Shown: positions 1-6,449 of the stretch, piece after piece
How the letters are laid out: the number at the start of each line of letters is the position of its first letter
Position numbering within the stretch: the stretch's first letter is position 1
Assembly (NCBI RefSeq): GCF_946479715.1
Contig: NZ_CAMLHF010000112.1
Span: 1-17,522, forward strand
Direction: 5' to 3'
Length of the DNA stretch: 17,522 bases
DNA from: an uncultured Pedobacter sp.
GTDB lineage: Bacteria > Bacteroidota > Bacteroidia > Sphingobacteriales > Sphingobacteriaceae
Notes under the pieces: generated by a model
Told to the model about the DNA's origin: nothing
What the model saw: the letters and a program-made list of their open reading frames with translations, nothing else
The model's database searches: none
Made by a program: the position numbers and the translations under genes

Positions 1-45
1 GATCTGTGGTAGTGACTGGAGTTCAGACGTGTGCTCTTCCGATCT
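1..45 (+). other. Illumina adapter/index sequence left at the contig end (artefact)
   Basis: Bases 12-45 match the Illumina TruSeq read-2 adapter, starting GTGACTGGAGTTCAGACG and ending in GCTCTTCCGATCT. Bases 1-3 (GAT) fit the end of the P7 primer, and bases 4-11 (CTGTGGTA) sit where an 8-nt i7 index would be. The match is read directly; the index assignment is inferred from the known adapter layout. Genomic sequence begins at about base 46. Translated in frame it gives the peptide VVTGVQTCALPIS, a known signature of adapter contamination in protein databases. Confidence 0.97.
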
Positions 46-347
46 CATCGCCTTACAATAAAAGAACAATAAAACTGGTGCTACGGAATAAGGCAAATGG
101 CGACTTGAACTCCTTTGCTCTTGCTACCGATGTAAGGAGATGGTATTCGGGAAGTTTTAAGGTAGAGGAAAGTATAAAAATACCTTCTGAATTTGCAACA
201 GGTGAATATGAAATGTTGCTTCACCTGCCAGATGAGTATGCAAGTATTGCTGATAGGCCCGAGTACAGCATCCGCCTGGCGAATAAAGATGTATGGGAAG
301 CTTCAACAGGTTACAACAAGCTTAACCATACTGTTGCCATTAAATAA
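46..347 (+). CDS. DUF4832-family protein, C-terminal fragment (5' end missing)
   Basis: This is the last ~99 codons of a gene cut by the contig end; the reading frame runs in from the adapter and the first complete genomic codon starts at 48. The C-terminus reads IADRPEYSIRLANKDVWEAS followed by TGYNKLNHTV. That resembles the conserved end of DUF4832 proteins (RPEYAIRLAN..W....GYN.L.HT), secreted or surface proteins common in Bacteroidota and often linked to glycan metabolism. The family's N-terminal part, expected upstream, is absent. No catalytic role can be assigned from the fragment. The apparent start codon at base 6 lies inside adapter sequence and is spurious. The family call is from memory of the C-terminal motif, and is fairly sure. 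Confidence 0.75.
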
Positions 348-358
348 TTTAACGCATA

Positions 359-955
359 TTATTCACCATGATAATCAATATCCAGGTTGTATTGGTAAAG
401 CAGGCCAGAAAGATTCAATGCGGAAAATTTCGCCTGTTTTACTTTATTGACAGCCGGATCAAGGCTAAAGTTCTTTGCCGTACGGAAGTCTGTTTTCTCT
501 AAAACAGACCTAACAAATGTTGCGCCTGAAAGATCACAGTTGTGGAATACGCTTGAGGTTAAATCGCATTCTTCAAAATCAGTTTCTTTAAGTGAACATT
601 CCGTGAAGTTTGTTTTCTTAAGTTTTGTGCCATAAAAAGTTGAATAATCCAGATGGCTCCGCTCAAAATTAAAAGAAAATAGAAACTTATTGCATTTAGA
701 AAAATCAATTCCCAGTATTTTACAGCCGGTAAAAGTAACATCCTTAAATCCGGTACCTGTAACCACAGTAAGTGAGAAATTGCATTGTTTAAAATGACAA
801 TCCATAAAATCATTATGGCTTAAATCACTCTTGGAGAAATCACAGTTTACAAATTCACATTTGATAAATTCCCGGTTCTCCAGTCTCTTTTCTGCATAAT
901 TGATACCATTAAATGTTTTGTCTTCGTGGACTGTAGTCTCGTTAGAACTGTTCAT
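359..955 (-). CDS. Pentapeptide-repeat protein
   Basis: A 198-aa protein. From about residue 28 to 160 it follows the five-residue pentapeptide rhythm with F or L at the centre (CEFVNCDFSKSDLSHNDF, TNFTECSLKETDFEECDLTS). Such repeats fold into a right-handed quadrilateral beta-helix. A non-repeat tail (NFSLDPAVNKVKQAKFS, then LSGLLYQYNLDID) caps it and resembles the tails of other Bacteroidota pentapeptide proteins. No signal peptide or membrane segment is seen, so it is probably cytosolic. Qnr and MfpA, which protect DNA gyrase, share the fold, but sequence alone does not show gyrase binding and I do not call it qnr. It starts 4 bp after the stop of the upstream tetR gene, so the two are almost certainly co-transcribed and perhaps translationally coupled. 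Confidence 0.9.
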   Translation of the reverse strand: MNSSNETTVHEDKTFNGINYAEKRLENREFIKCEFVNCDFSKSDLSHNDFMDCHFKQCNFSLTVVTGTGFKDVTFTGCKILGIDFSKCNKFLFSFNFERSHLDYSTFYGTKLKKTNFTECSLKETDFEECDLTSSVFHNCDLSGATFVRSVLEKTDFRTAKNFSLDPAVNKVKQAKFSALNLSGLLYQYNLDIDYHGE

Positions 956-959
956 GAAA

Positions 960-1511
960 TTAGTTTAAGTTGAGTAATTTGTTAACGATCTGCTCTTTCT
1001 TTTCGTCGCTAATTCCATAAAGGGCAAGGTTATCAGCGTACCAAAGTCCATCTGCAACGAGGATAATAATCAGGCCGTTTACATCCAGATTCGCTACTGA
1101 CCCACCGGCAATATGCTTGGTAAGCCATTCATCCCACATTTCCTTATAATGCTCATTAATAAGTGCCGCTTGTAAAATGACTTTCATGGTTCTCCTGTAA
1201 TGTAAATCACTGCTCTTTTTAATAACGAAGCGAAGAAAGGCAATAGGGGCAATGTCATTTCCTGAGGCCTTTTTTTCTTCAATGGTCCAATCGGTCAGTT
1301 CAACCAGGCTTTGGCGTACCAGTTCTTCCAGTAGCTCTTCTTTATTACGAAAATGATGGATAATGCCACCTTTACTCAATCCGGTTTGATCGGAAATAGC
1401 TTGAAAAGTAACCTGATGCCAGCCAGCTGTGGCACCTATTTCGGCCGCTATATTAAGGATCAACTGCTTACTCGCTTCCGGATCTTTCTTTCTTTTATAT
1501 GGATTTTCCAT
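960..1511 (-). CDS. TetR/AcrR-family transcriptional regulator
   Basis: A 183-aa protein of normal TetR size. The N-terminal DNA-binding domain covers about residues 13-60, with the helix-turn-helix near VTFQAISDQTGLSKGGIIHH followed by the typical FRNKEEL. The remaining helical part (70-183) would be the ligand-binding and dimerisation domain; its ligand is unknown. It is the first gene of a two-gene operon with the pentapeptide-repeat gene, and divergent from the 82-aa gene at 1585. A dyad, ACCGAACGATTGGT (1523-1536), lies between its -33 and -7 promoter boxes. That is where a self-repressing TetR protein would be expected to bind. The simplest reading is that it represses itself and the pentapeptide gene until an inducer arrives. 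Confidence 0.93.
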   Translation of the reverse strand: MENPYKRKKDPEASKQLILNIAAEIGATAGWHQVTFQAISDQTGLSKGGIIHHFRNKEELLEELVRQSLVELTDWTIEEKKASGNDIAPIAFLRFVIKKSSDLHYRRTMKVILQAALINEHYKEMWDEWLTKHIAGGSVANLDVNGLIIILVADGLWYADNLALYGISDEKKEQIVNKLLNLN

Positions 1512-1515
1512 TCTT

Positions 1516-1547
1516 CAAAGATACCGAACGATTGGTTTGTTTGCAAA
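1516..1547 (-). promoter_or_regulatory. Candidate promoter of the tetR-pentapeptide operon
   Basis: On the minus strand, TTTG (1544-1547) is followed after exactly 20 nt by TATCTTTG (1516-1523). This fits the Bacteroidota consensus TTTG-N19-21-TAnnTTTG. Only four bases separate the -7 box from the tetR ATG, so transcription would begin at or next to the start codon, giving a leaderless or near-leaderless mRNA. The match is read from sequence; the start point is inferred. Confidence 0.6.
1523..1536. promoter_or_regulatory. Candidate TetR operator, imperfect palindrome
   Basis: ACCGAACGATTGGT is a dyad with ten of fourteen positions symmetric (ACC.A.CG.T.GGT). Its shape is like many TetR-family operators. 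It fills the spacer between the tetR -33 and -7 boxes and also overlaps the likely -33 region of the divergent gene at 1585. One bound dimer could therefore block both directions. Binding is inferred. Confidence 0.5.
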
Positions 1548-1555
1548 TTATTTTA

Positions 1556-1563
1556 TACATTTG
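1556..1563 (+). promoter_or_regulatory. Candidate -7 box for the 82-aa gene
   Basis: TACATTTG is an exact TAnnTTTG match 21 bp before the ATG at 1585. The -33 element is weaker: ATTG at 1531-1534 gives a 21-nt spacer and lies inside the TetR dyad. Confidence 0.4.
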
Positions 1564-1584
1564 TCCCCTCAATTAGTAGTTCCC

Positions 1585-1833
1585 ATGTCCAGATACGTTA
1601 TTATTCTATCCCCTGTAATTAATACGCCAATTGATTTACGGCATGTTTTTGAGGTTATCGATACTTTTTCTGATATCTCAGAGTGGTCTGTTGATCTTGA
1701 CGATTGTGATAAGATTCTCCGGGTTGTTTGCAGCGAGGATATTGGTCAGGAATTGGTCAAGAGCCTGGCACGATTAGGAATCAGTTCGTCGGTATTAGAG
1801 GTTTTTGATGAAAATGGGATTTCTATTATATAA
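1585..1833 (+). CDS. Small conserved-looking protein of unknown function (82 aa)
   Basis: I chose the ATG at 1585 because it follows a good -7 box and because the longer open frame upstream (from 1429) runs antisense through tetR. The 82-aa product is acidic. The order of segments (YVIILSPV, then [13 protein letters not shown], then [16 protein letters not shown], then [12 protein letters not shown], then SSSVLEVF) suggests strand-helix-strand-strand-helix-strand. This is the ferredoxin-like fold used by small metal-binding HMA domains. The CxxC metal motif of HMA proteins is absent; the two cysteines (in DDCDK and VVCSE) are eight residues apart. It could be a degenerate HMA-like or ACT-like domain. 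It is divergent from tetR and its promoter may share that operator. msrA starts 47 bp downstream on the same strand. Confidence 0.7.
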   Translation: MSRYVIILSPVINTPIDLRHVFEVIDTFSDISEWSVDLDDCDKILRVVCSEDIGQELVKSLARLGISSSVLEVFDENGISII

Positions 1834-1880
1834 ATAGTGCATTAGCATCGTACCTTTATTCAATTAAAAAGAAAAGCTAT

Positions 1881-2372
1881 ATGAATACAGAAAAAGCCAT
1901 TCTGGCGGGCGGTTGTTTTTGGGGAGTAGAAGAACTTATCAGACACCAGCCGGGTGTTATTTCAACGGTGGTTGGATACACAGGAGGCGATGTTCCCAAT
2001 GCAACTTACCGGAATCATGGAACACATGCTGAAGCCATTGAAATCATATTTGATCCAGCACTTTTATCCTATCGTTCGCTCCTTGAATACTTCTTTCAGA
2101 TCCATGATCCAACAACAAGGAACAGACAGGGAAACGACATAGGGACCTCTTATCGGTCGGCCATTTTTTTTGTGGATGAAACACAAAGGGAAATCGCTAA
2201 GGCTTTAATCGCAGACATGGAAGCTTCTGGTAAATGGCCCGGGCAAATTATAACAGAAATTGTTCCTGTAGCCGATTTTTGGAATGCTGAAGAAGAACAC
2301 CAAAATTACTTGCAAAAGCAGCCATACGGATATACCTGTCACTTTGAAAGACCTGAATGGAAACTAGGTTAG
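1881..2372 (+). CDS. msrA: Peptide-methionine (S)-S-oxide reductase MsrA
   Basis: A 163-aa enzyme that reduces methionine-S-sulfoxide in proteins and free methionine, repairing oxidative damage in the cytosol. The catalytic motif GGCFWGVEE holds the active cysteine at residue 12. Further family landmarks are [23 protein letters not shown] and [15 protein letters not shown] second and only other cysteine, Cys153 in PYGYTCHF near the C-terminus, sits close to the resolving cysteine of longer MsrA proteins; thioredoxin would complete the cycle. The length fits the short form of the family, with no fused MsrB domain. A weak -7-like box, TACCTTTA, lies at 1851-1858. Its 3' end overlaps the convergent hxlR gene by 9 bp, so no terminator separates them. 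Confidence 0.95.
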   Translation: MNTEKAILAGGCFWGVEELIRHQPGVISTVVGYTGGDVPNATYRNHGTHAEAIEIIFDPALLSYRSLLEYFFQIHDPTTRNRQGNDIGTSYRSAIFFVDETQREIAKALIADMEASGKWPGQIITEIVPVADFWNAEEEHQNYLQKQPYGYTCHFERPEWKLG

Positions 2373-2729
2373 TTGATTTAACTTTCTATGTTTTGAGCCC
2401 CAACTGCTCAACGTTTCCCATATAGGAATAAGTTCAATACCTATTTCGGTTAATTCGTATTCTACTTTGGGTGGAACTGAGGAATGGAGTGTCCTGGATA
2501 TGAGTCCATGATATTCCAGTTCTTTTAGTTGTAAGCTTAAAATCCGTTCGGTAATTTTTGGCATTGCATTTTTAAGTTCAGTAAATCGCATCTTTCCTCC
2601 CTCAAGTTCTCGCAGGATAAGTACTTTCCATCGACCCCCAAATATCGCTATAGCATATACAAGATCGGAACAATCGCTGATGATTTTGTAATTAATGCTA
2701 TTGGTTGAATTTTCTTTCCTTAATGCCAT
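2364..2729 (-). CDS. HxlR-family winged-helix transcriptional regulator
   Basis: A 121-aa MarR-like winged-helix protein. The HxlR signature is clear: [18 protein letters not shown], then [19 protein letters not shown] (recognition helix region), then [12 protein letters not shown] and the wing [12 protein letters not shown]. Its only cysteine, Cys20 (ISDCSDL), lies just before the first helix. Thiol-sensing relatives such as YodB and HypR carry their reactive cysteine in that region, so a redox- or electrophile-sensing role is possible but unproven. The gene is divergent from an MFS transporter (91 bp between starts), a common arrangement in which the regulator represses the pump and itself. 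It converges on and overlaps msrA by 9 bp. Confidence 0.92.
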   Translation of the reverse strand: MALRKENSTNSINYKIISDCSDLVYAIAIFGGRWKVLILRELEGGKMRFTELKNAMPKITERILSLQLKELEYHGLISRTLHSSVPPKVEYELTEIGIELIPIWETLSSWGSKHRKLNQLT

Positions 2730-2731
2730 GG

Positions 2732-2767
2732 CTTACATTTTTGTTAGTTCCCTACATTGGGTTGTAA
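2732..2767. promoter_or_regulatory. Two dyads in the hxlR-MFS intergenic region, candidate HxlR sites
   Basis: CTTACA and TGTTAG (2732-2747) form an imperfect dyad with a 4-bp spacer. Fifteen bp on, TACA and TGTA (2753-2766) form a second dyad with a 6-bp spacer. Both share a TTACA/CTACA half-site and lie between the divergent starts. They also lie downstream of the hxlR -7 box, so binding would block hxlR transcription. This is dyad reading only. Confidence 0.35.
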
Positions 2768-2773
2768 AGAAGG

Positions 2774-2781
2774 CAAATCTA
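2774..2781 (-). promoter_or_regulatory. Candidate -7 box for hxlR
   Basis: The minus strand reads TAGATTTG, an exact TAnnTTTG match, 44 bp before the hxlR ATG. No clear TTTG -33 box is seen at the expected distance. Confidence 0.35.
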
Positions 2782-2793
2782 TTAGTTAAGATT

Positions 2794-2801
2794 TATTTTT
2801 G
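2794..2801 (+). promoter_or_regulatory. Candidate -7 box for the MFS transporter
   Basis: TATTTTTG matches TAnnTTTG and lies 19 bp before the transporter ATG at 2821. The -33 position carries no clear TTTG, as often happens for activator-dependent or weak promoters. Confidence 0.4.
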
Positions 2802-2820
2802 ACCGAAAATAAAATCAATA

Positions 2821-3996
2821 ATGAAGAAAATTGCATTTGTAGGATGTTTGGGGTTAATTGGAATTATTACAACCGAATTTGGGGTTATTGGTATTTTGCC
2901 TCAGATTGCAGACCACTACCATATTTCCATAGATAAAGCAGGTTTGTTACTAAGTGCATTTGCCCTTGTAATTGCATTGACAGGTCCTTTTATGACCTTG
3001 CTTACTTCTGGCTTCGACCGGAAAAAGATCATGATGATCAGTATTGCGATGTTTTTGCTTACCGGGATAGTATCCTCTTTTGCTCCACCTTTTTGGTTGC
3101 TGATTATAGTGAGGATGTTGCCTGCATTTTTGCAACCTGTATTTATTTCGAATGCTATAGCAGCAGCAGTTGCAAATGCGGATAAATCACAAGAATATCG
3201 GCTAGCAGGAATCGTTGTAGGTGGTATTGCAATAGCAATGGTAACTACTGTTCCGTTTGCTACTTATATGGCAAGTGTTTTCAACTGGCAGGCGTCTTTT
3301 GGGGTACAAGCGATAGTAACTGCTATTGCTTTATTAGGTATTTACAAGATTTTGCCACCTATGCATGCGCAGGAAAAGAAATCGTATGGAACACAATTGA
3401 AGGTGCTAACCAATAGTCGTTTTTTGATCAGCTCTGCAATGAACTTTTTTATGATCGCGGCCTGGTTTTCTACTTATAGCTATTTTGCAGATTATTTAGG
3501 CAAGGTAAAAGGGATGGATACTCAAACTATCAGTTATATGATGTTCCTTTTCGGTATTACAGGGATAATATCTAATTGGTTGGCGGGTAAAATGATGAGT
3601 AAAAATATTCCGGCTACTATTGCTTTGTTTCTAAGTGGAACGGTATTGATTCCTGTCATGTTGTTTTATTCGGGTGCCAATACCTGGTCTACTGTGTCGG
3701 TTATTGCGTTATGGGGTTTTCTATATGCTCCTTGTTTTCTGAGTGGATTTGCTTACATGACTTCTGCCGCCCCGCATGCTCCTGAGTTTGCTAATAGTTT
3801 GGCTATCTCATTTGGAAATCTTGGCGTAACGGCGGGCACTGTTGTAAGTGGTTGGTTTATTGCTTCTGTTGGGGTTTCTCAAAGTCCATGGGTGGGTATG
3901 GCCTTTGGGATTCTGGCTTTTTTAATGATTATGTGGAGGACTTTACTGGATCGAAAAAGTGAATTTATTAGTAAACCAGATCAATGTACGGCATAG
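2821..3996 (+). CDS. MFS transporter, DHA1-type drug/metabolite efflux protein
   Basis: A 391-aa integral inner-membrane protein with about twelve hydrophobic spans, the usual size for DHA1-type proton-driven exporters. TM1 runs from about residue 4 (IAFVGCLGLIGIITTEFGVI). The loop between TM2 and TM3 carries the MFS motif A as GPFMTLLTSGFDRKK (residues 55-69), with the conserved Asp-Arg-Lys. The relatively glycine-rich final spans (GNLGVTAGTVVSGWFI) resemble the YdhP/AraJ/PbuE group. Substrate cannot be inferred beyond small hydrophobic drugs, sugars or nucleobases. It is divergent from an HxlR regulator whose likely sites lie in the shared promoter, suggesting an inducible pump. The 107 bp after its stop shows no gene and no clear terminator hairpin. 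Confidence 0.92.
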   Translation: MKKIAFVGCLGLIGIITTEFGVIGILPQIADHYHISIDKAGLLLSAFALVIALTGPFMTLLTSGFDRKKIMMISIAMFLLTGIVSSFAPPFWLLIIVRMLPAFLQPVFISNAIAAAVANADKSQEYRLAGIVVGGIAIAMVTTVPFATYMASVFNWQASFGVQAIVTAIALLGIYKILPPMHAQEKKSYGTQLKVLTNSRFLISSAMNFFMIAAWFSTYSYFADYLGKVKGMDTQTISYMMFLFGITGIISNWLAGKMMSKNIPATIALFLSGTVLIPVMLFYSGANTWSTVSVIALWGFLYAPCFLSGFAYMTSAAPHAPEFANSLAISFGNLGVTAGTVVSGWFIASVGVSQSPWVGMAFGILAFLMIMWRTLLDRKSEFISKPDQCTA

Positions 3997-4103
3997 CTCA
4001 TTAGTTCAAATCTATGCAATCATGATGCGTTGTTCTTTCATGGGGCTTAGTTATTATCTAAAATTATTTATTAAGTTTACTATCGAAATCAACAGCTAAA
4101 CCA

Positions 4104-4472
4104 ATGAAACATAAAGCAATATCCATCAGGCCATTTATCGGGGCCAAAGATTTTGAACTTTCAAGGAGTTTCTACAAAGACCTTGGTTTTGATGAAACAG
4201 TTCTTACACCTGATATGTCTGTTTTTAAAACGGAGGGTATAGCATTTTACCTTCAGAATGCCTACGTGAAGGACTGGGTAGATAACACTATGATTTTTTT
4301 AGAGGTTGAAAATGTTGACAAATATTGGCAAGAGCTCTTGACTCTTGACCTCACCACTAAATATAAAAATGCCAAACTCGTTCCAATACGTGTTGATCAT
4401 TGGGGTAAAGAATGTTTTCTGCATGATCCCTCTGGAATTCTCTGGCACTTTGGTGAATTTTTTAAAAGTTAA
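4104..4472 (+). CDS. VOC-superfamily (glyoxalase/bleomycin-resistance-like) protein
   Basis: A 122-aa protein of single-domain VOC length. The two beta-alpha-beta-beta-beta halves are visible: IRPFIGAKDFELSRSFYKDL with GFDETVL, then MIFLEVENVDKYWQELL, and the typical end FLHDPSGILWHFGEF. VOC proteins bind or convert small molecules, for example antibiotics or methylglyoxal. The usual metal-binding His/Glu set is not evident; Glu118 in the last strand is the only clear candidate. A non-catalytic binding role, like bleomycin-resistance proteins, is therefore as likely as an enzyme. It stands alone, 107 bp after the MFS gene and 83 bp before the MarR-GNAT start. A weak TAAGTTTA box is at 4072-4079. 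Confidence 0.88.
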   Translation: MKHKAISIRPFIGAKDFELSRSFYKDLGFDETVLTPDMSVFKTEGIAFYLQNAYVKDWVDNTMIFLEVENVDKYWQELLTLDLTTKYKNAKLVPIRVDHWGKECFLHDPSGILWHFGEFFKS

Positions 4473-4495
4473 TCACTCCCCCATTTAAAAAAATA

Positions 4496-4526
4496 TTTGT
4501 GACATAATTTATATTACTTACATTTG
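4496..4526 (+). promoter_or_regulatory. Strong candidate promoter for the MarR-GNAT gene
   Basis: TTTG (4496-4499) is separated by exactly 19 nt from TACATTTG (4519-4526). This is one of the two best full matches to the Bacteroidota consensus TTTG-N19-21-TAnnTTTG in the window, with the tetR one. Transcription would start at about 4531-4533, leaving a leader of roughly 25 nt before the ATG at 4556. Confidence 0.6.
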
Positions 4527-4544
4527 CATAACTGATTATGTAAT
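4527..4544. promoter_or_regulatory. Overlapping dyads at the MarR-GNAT transcription start, candidate operator
   Basis: CATAA and TTATG (4527-4540) form a perfect dyad with a 4-bp spacer. It overlaps a second perfect dyad, ATTATGTAAT (4535-4544). Both cover the predicted transcription start. MarR proteins often autorepress from AT-rich palindromes there, so autoregulation is a reasonable inference. AT-rich sequence makes short dyads cheap, hence modest confidence. Confidence 0.35.
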
Positions 4545-4555
4545 TGATTATATAT

Positions 4556-5509
4556 ATGAAACTATTTGAGAAAACGGGGAAAATGGCTCTGGGCAGTCGG
4601 CTAAGATTGCTGACTTCAAAAGTAACTGAAGACGCAGCGCAGATTTATGAATTATATAATATAGAATTTTCTCCAAAGTGGTTTCCAGTGTTTTTTGTTC
4701 TTTCAGAAGAGGGAGAAAAAACCATAACCGAAATTGCTACTGAGATAGGACATTCACAACCTTCAGTTAGTAAGATTATACAGGAAATGACTGTTGCCGG
4801 ACTGATTCAGGAAAATCGGGAATCGTCTGATAAACGCAGAAACGTTGTTGCATTAACCACAAAAGGGATAGCGCTTTCTTATAAGATAAAGGTGCAATGT
4901 GTAGATGTAGAAGCTGCAGTTGAAAGCGTTATTCTAGAAGCAAGGCACAACCTTTGGGAAGCGATAGAAGAGTGGGAATTCTTGTTGGAGCAAAAACCAT
5001 TGCTTAGAAGAGTGCAGGAACAAAAGAAACTTCGTGAAAGTAAAGATGTACAGATTGTGGCCTATGAAGACCAGTATCAAGCTGCCTTTAGATCCCTTAA
5101 CCAGGAATGGATCTCTACATATTTCCAAATGGAAGAGGCAGATTATAAGGCCTTAGATAATCCGAAGGAATATATTTTGGATAAGGGCGGAAAGATATTT
5201 GTGGCTCTATACGAAAATGAACCTGTGGGTGTTTGTGCACTTATCAAAATGAACGATCCGGATTACGATTTTGAACTGGCAAAAATGGCAGTTTCGCCCA
5301 AGATCCAGGGGAAAAGTATTGGCTGGCTGCTTGGTCGAACAGTTATTAAGGCCGCAAAGGAATTGGGGGCATCAAAAGTTTATCTGGAAAGCAATACTGT
5401 TTTGAAACCTGCTATTAACCTATATCATAAGTTAGGGTTCAAGAAGGTAGTAGGCCGAGCAACACCTTATGAGCGATGCAATATTCAAATGGAATTACAA
5501 CTGAAATAG
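4556..5509 (+). CDS. MarR-GNAT fusion: winged-helix regulator joined to an N-acetyltransferase
   Basis: A 317-aa protein starting at the ATG at 4556; a TTG four codons upstream is less likely. Residues ~10-150 are a MarR winged helix-turn-helix (TITEIATEIGHSQPSVSKII for the recognition region, then the wing ESSDKRRNVVALTTKG). Residues ~165-317 are a GNAT acetyltransferase: the acetyl-CoA loop is QGKSIGWLLG (251-260), preceded by LAKMAVSPK and followed by LESNTVLKPAINLYHKLGF. This fusion is widespread in bacteria. The regulator may sense a ligand and the enzyme may modify it, but the substrate is unknown. A downstream reductase-like gene follows after 19 bp, so the two probably form one operon driven by the promoter at 4496-4526. 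Confidence 0.93.
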   Translation: MKLFEKTGKMALGSRLRLLTSKVTEDAAQIYELYNIEFSPKWFPVFFVLSEEGEKTITEIATEIGHSQPSVSKIIQEMTVAGLIQENRESSDKRRNVVALTTKGIALSYKIKVQCVDVEAAVESVILEARHNLWEAIEEWEFLLEQKPLLRRVQEQKKLRESKDVQIVAYEDQYQAAFRSLNQEWISTYFQMEEADYKALDNPKEYILDKGGKIFVALYENEPVGVCALIKMNDPDYDFELAKMAVSPKIQGKSIGWLLGRTVIKAAKELGASKVYLESNTVLKPAINLYHKLGFKKVVGRATPYERCNIQMELQLK

Positions 5510-5528
5510 CATATCAGAATTAATTTAA

Positions 5529-6449
5529 ATGGAACTTACAAAACATTTATACATCATAGGTAACGGTGTTATTGCAAAAGCTTTGGCGGTGGCTTTGGCT
5601 ATTAATGGAAGAAAAGTGACGATTTTAAGAGGTAGTACTGATGAGCAGCCAGTTTACGTAGAGAATATTGAGGTGGAAATGCAGAACGCCACATTACAGG
5701 CTGAGATAATGATAAGCACTTTAAGCAATTACACTGAGCTTGACGGAATATTATTATTGACCAACAAATCCTTTGGAAACGAAAAACTGGCCGAAAAGTT
5801 AAAATTAAAAGCTAAACAATCGCCCATAGTATTTCTTCAAAACGGGTTGAACATTGAAAAGAGCTTTGTTGATCTGGGTTTCACGGCGCTATATAGATGT
5901 GTATTGTTGGCGACCAGTCAGTCCATCACAAAAAATAAGGTAAGATTCAGGCCAGTGGCTCCATCACCATTAGGGGTAATTAAGGGCTCTGCTGAAGAGC
6001 TACATAGCATTGTTGAAATGCTAAATACCGCTGTTTTTTCTTTTCGTTCCGAAGCTGATATACAAACTGTTATCTGGAAAAAAGTGATCAGTAACTGTGT
6101 GTTTAATTCCATTTGTCCTTTATTAGAAGTAGACAATGGAGTGTTTCACAGGAACGATGCTGTATTGCAAATTGCGAAAACAGTAATTGAAGAGTGTTTA
6201 GCCGTTGCAAAAGAATATGGTATTCAATTAACTACAGATGATGTGTTGCAAAACGTCCTTTCCATAAGTAAAATGTCTGACGGACAGAAAATATCGACGT
6301 ATCAGGATATACTAAATAAGCGAGAAACCGAAATAGAAACGTTGAATTTTGCGGTAGCCAAAGCTGCCAGTAGATCAGGTAAAGTCAATGTTCCCGTTAC
6401 AGCCTTATTGGGTGAACTGATAAAAATCAAGTCTGAATTATCTTACTAA
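5529..6449 (+). CDS. Ketopantoate reductase (PanE/ApbA)-family NADP-dependent oxidoreductase
   Basis: A 306-aa two-domain dehydrogenase. The N-terminal Rossmann fold opens with LYIIGNGVIAKALA, so the nucleotide loop is GNGVIA, with Ala replacing the last Gly of GxGxxG. VFLQNGLNIE matches the family's substrate-side loop. The C-terminal helical domain carries WKKVISNCVFNSICPLLE: Lys185, Asn189 and Asn193 are spaced like Lys176, Asn180 and Asn184 of E. coli PanE. RETEIETLN corresponds to the family's RxTEID...N. These residues suggest an active enzyme reducing a 2-oxo acid with NADPH. PanE proper makes pantoate for coenzyme A, but many paralogues exist. The setting behind a MarR-GNAT gene points to a specialised role, so I give no gene symbol. 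Its 3' end overlaps the convergent araC gene by 23 bp. Confidence 0.85.
   Translation: MELTKHLYIIGNGVIAKALAVALAINGRKVTILRGSTDEQPVYVENIEVEMQNATLQAEIMISTLSNYTELDGILLLTNKSFGNEKLAEKLKLKAKQSPIVFLQNGLNIEKSFVDLGFTALYRCVLLATSQSITKNKVRFRPVAPSPLGVIKGSAEELHSIVEMLNTAVFSFRSEADIQTVIWKKVISNCVFNSICPLLEVDNGVFHRNDAVLQIAKTVIEECLAVAKEYGIQLTTDDVLQNVLSISKMSDGQKISTYQDILNKRETEIETLNFAVAKAASRSGKVNVPVTALLGELIKIKSELSY

Noticed and set aside
6..47. ATG-initiated N-terminus of the first open reading frame
   Set aside because: It lies in adapter sequence, so the true gene start is missing and only the part from base 46 is genomic.
359..955. Naming the pentapeptide-repeat protein as a quinolone-resistance Qnr
   Set aside because: It shares the repeat fold but not the specific Qnr sequence or loops, and pentapeptide proteins have many roles.
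1429..1584. Longer N-terminal extension of the 82-aa protein
   Set aside because: The extension is antisense to tetR, starts before the candidate promoter, and its residues look like a reading of the opposite gene.
4019..4034. Short palindrome ATCATGAT with flanking GC after the MFS gene
   Set aside because: An 8-bp dyad is common by chance and there is no T-run or promoter context.
4544..4555. TTG start for the MarR-GNAT protein
   Set aside because: An ATG four codons later gives a normal MarR N-terminus and leaves a sensible leader after the promoter.
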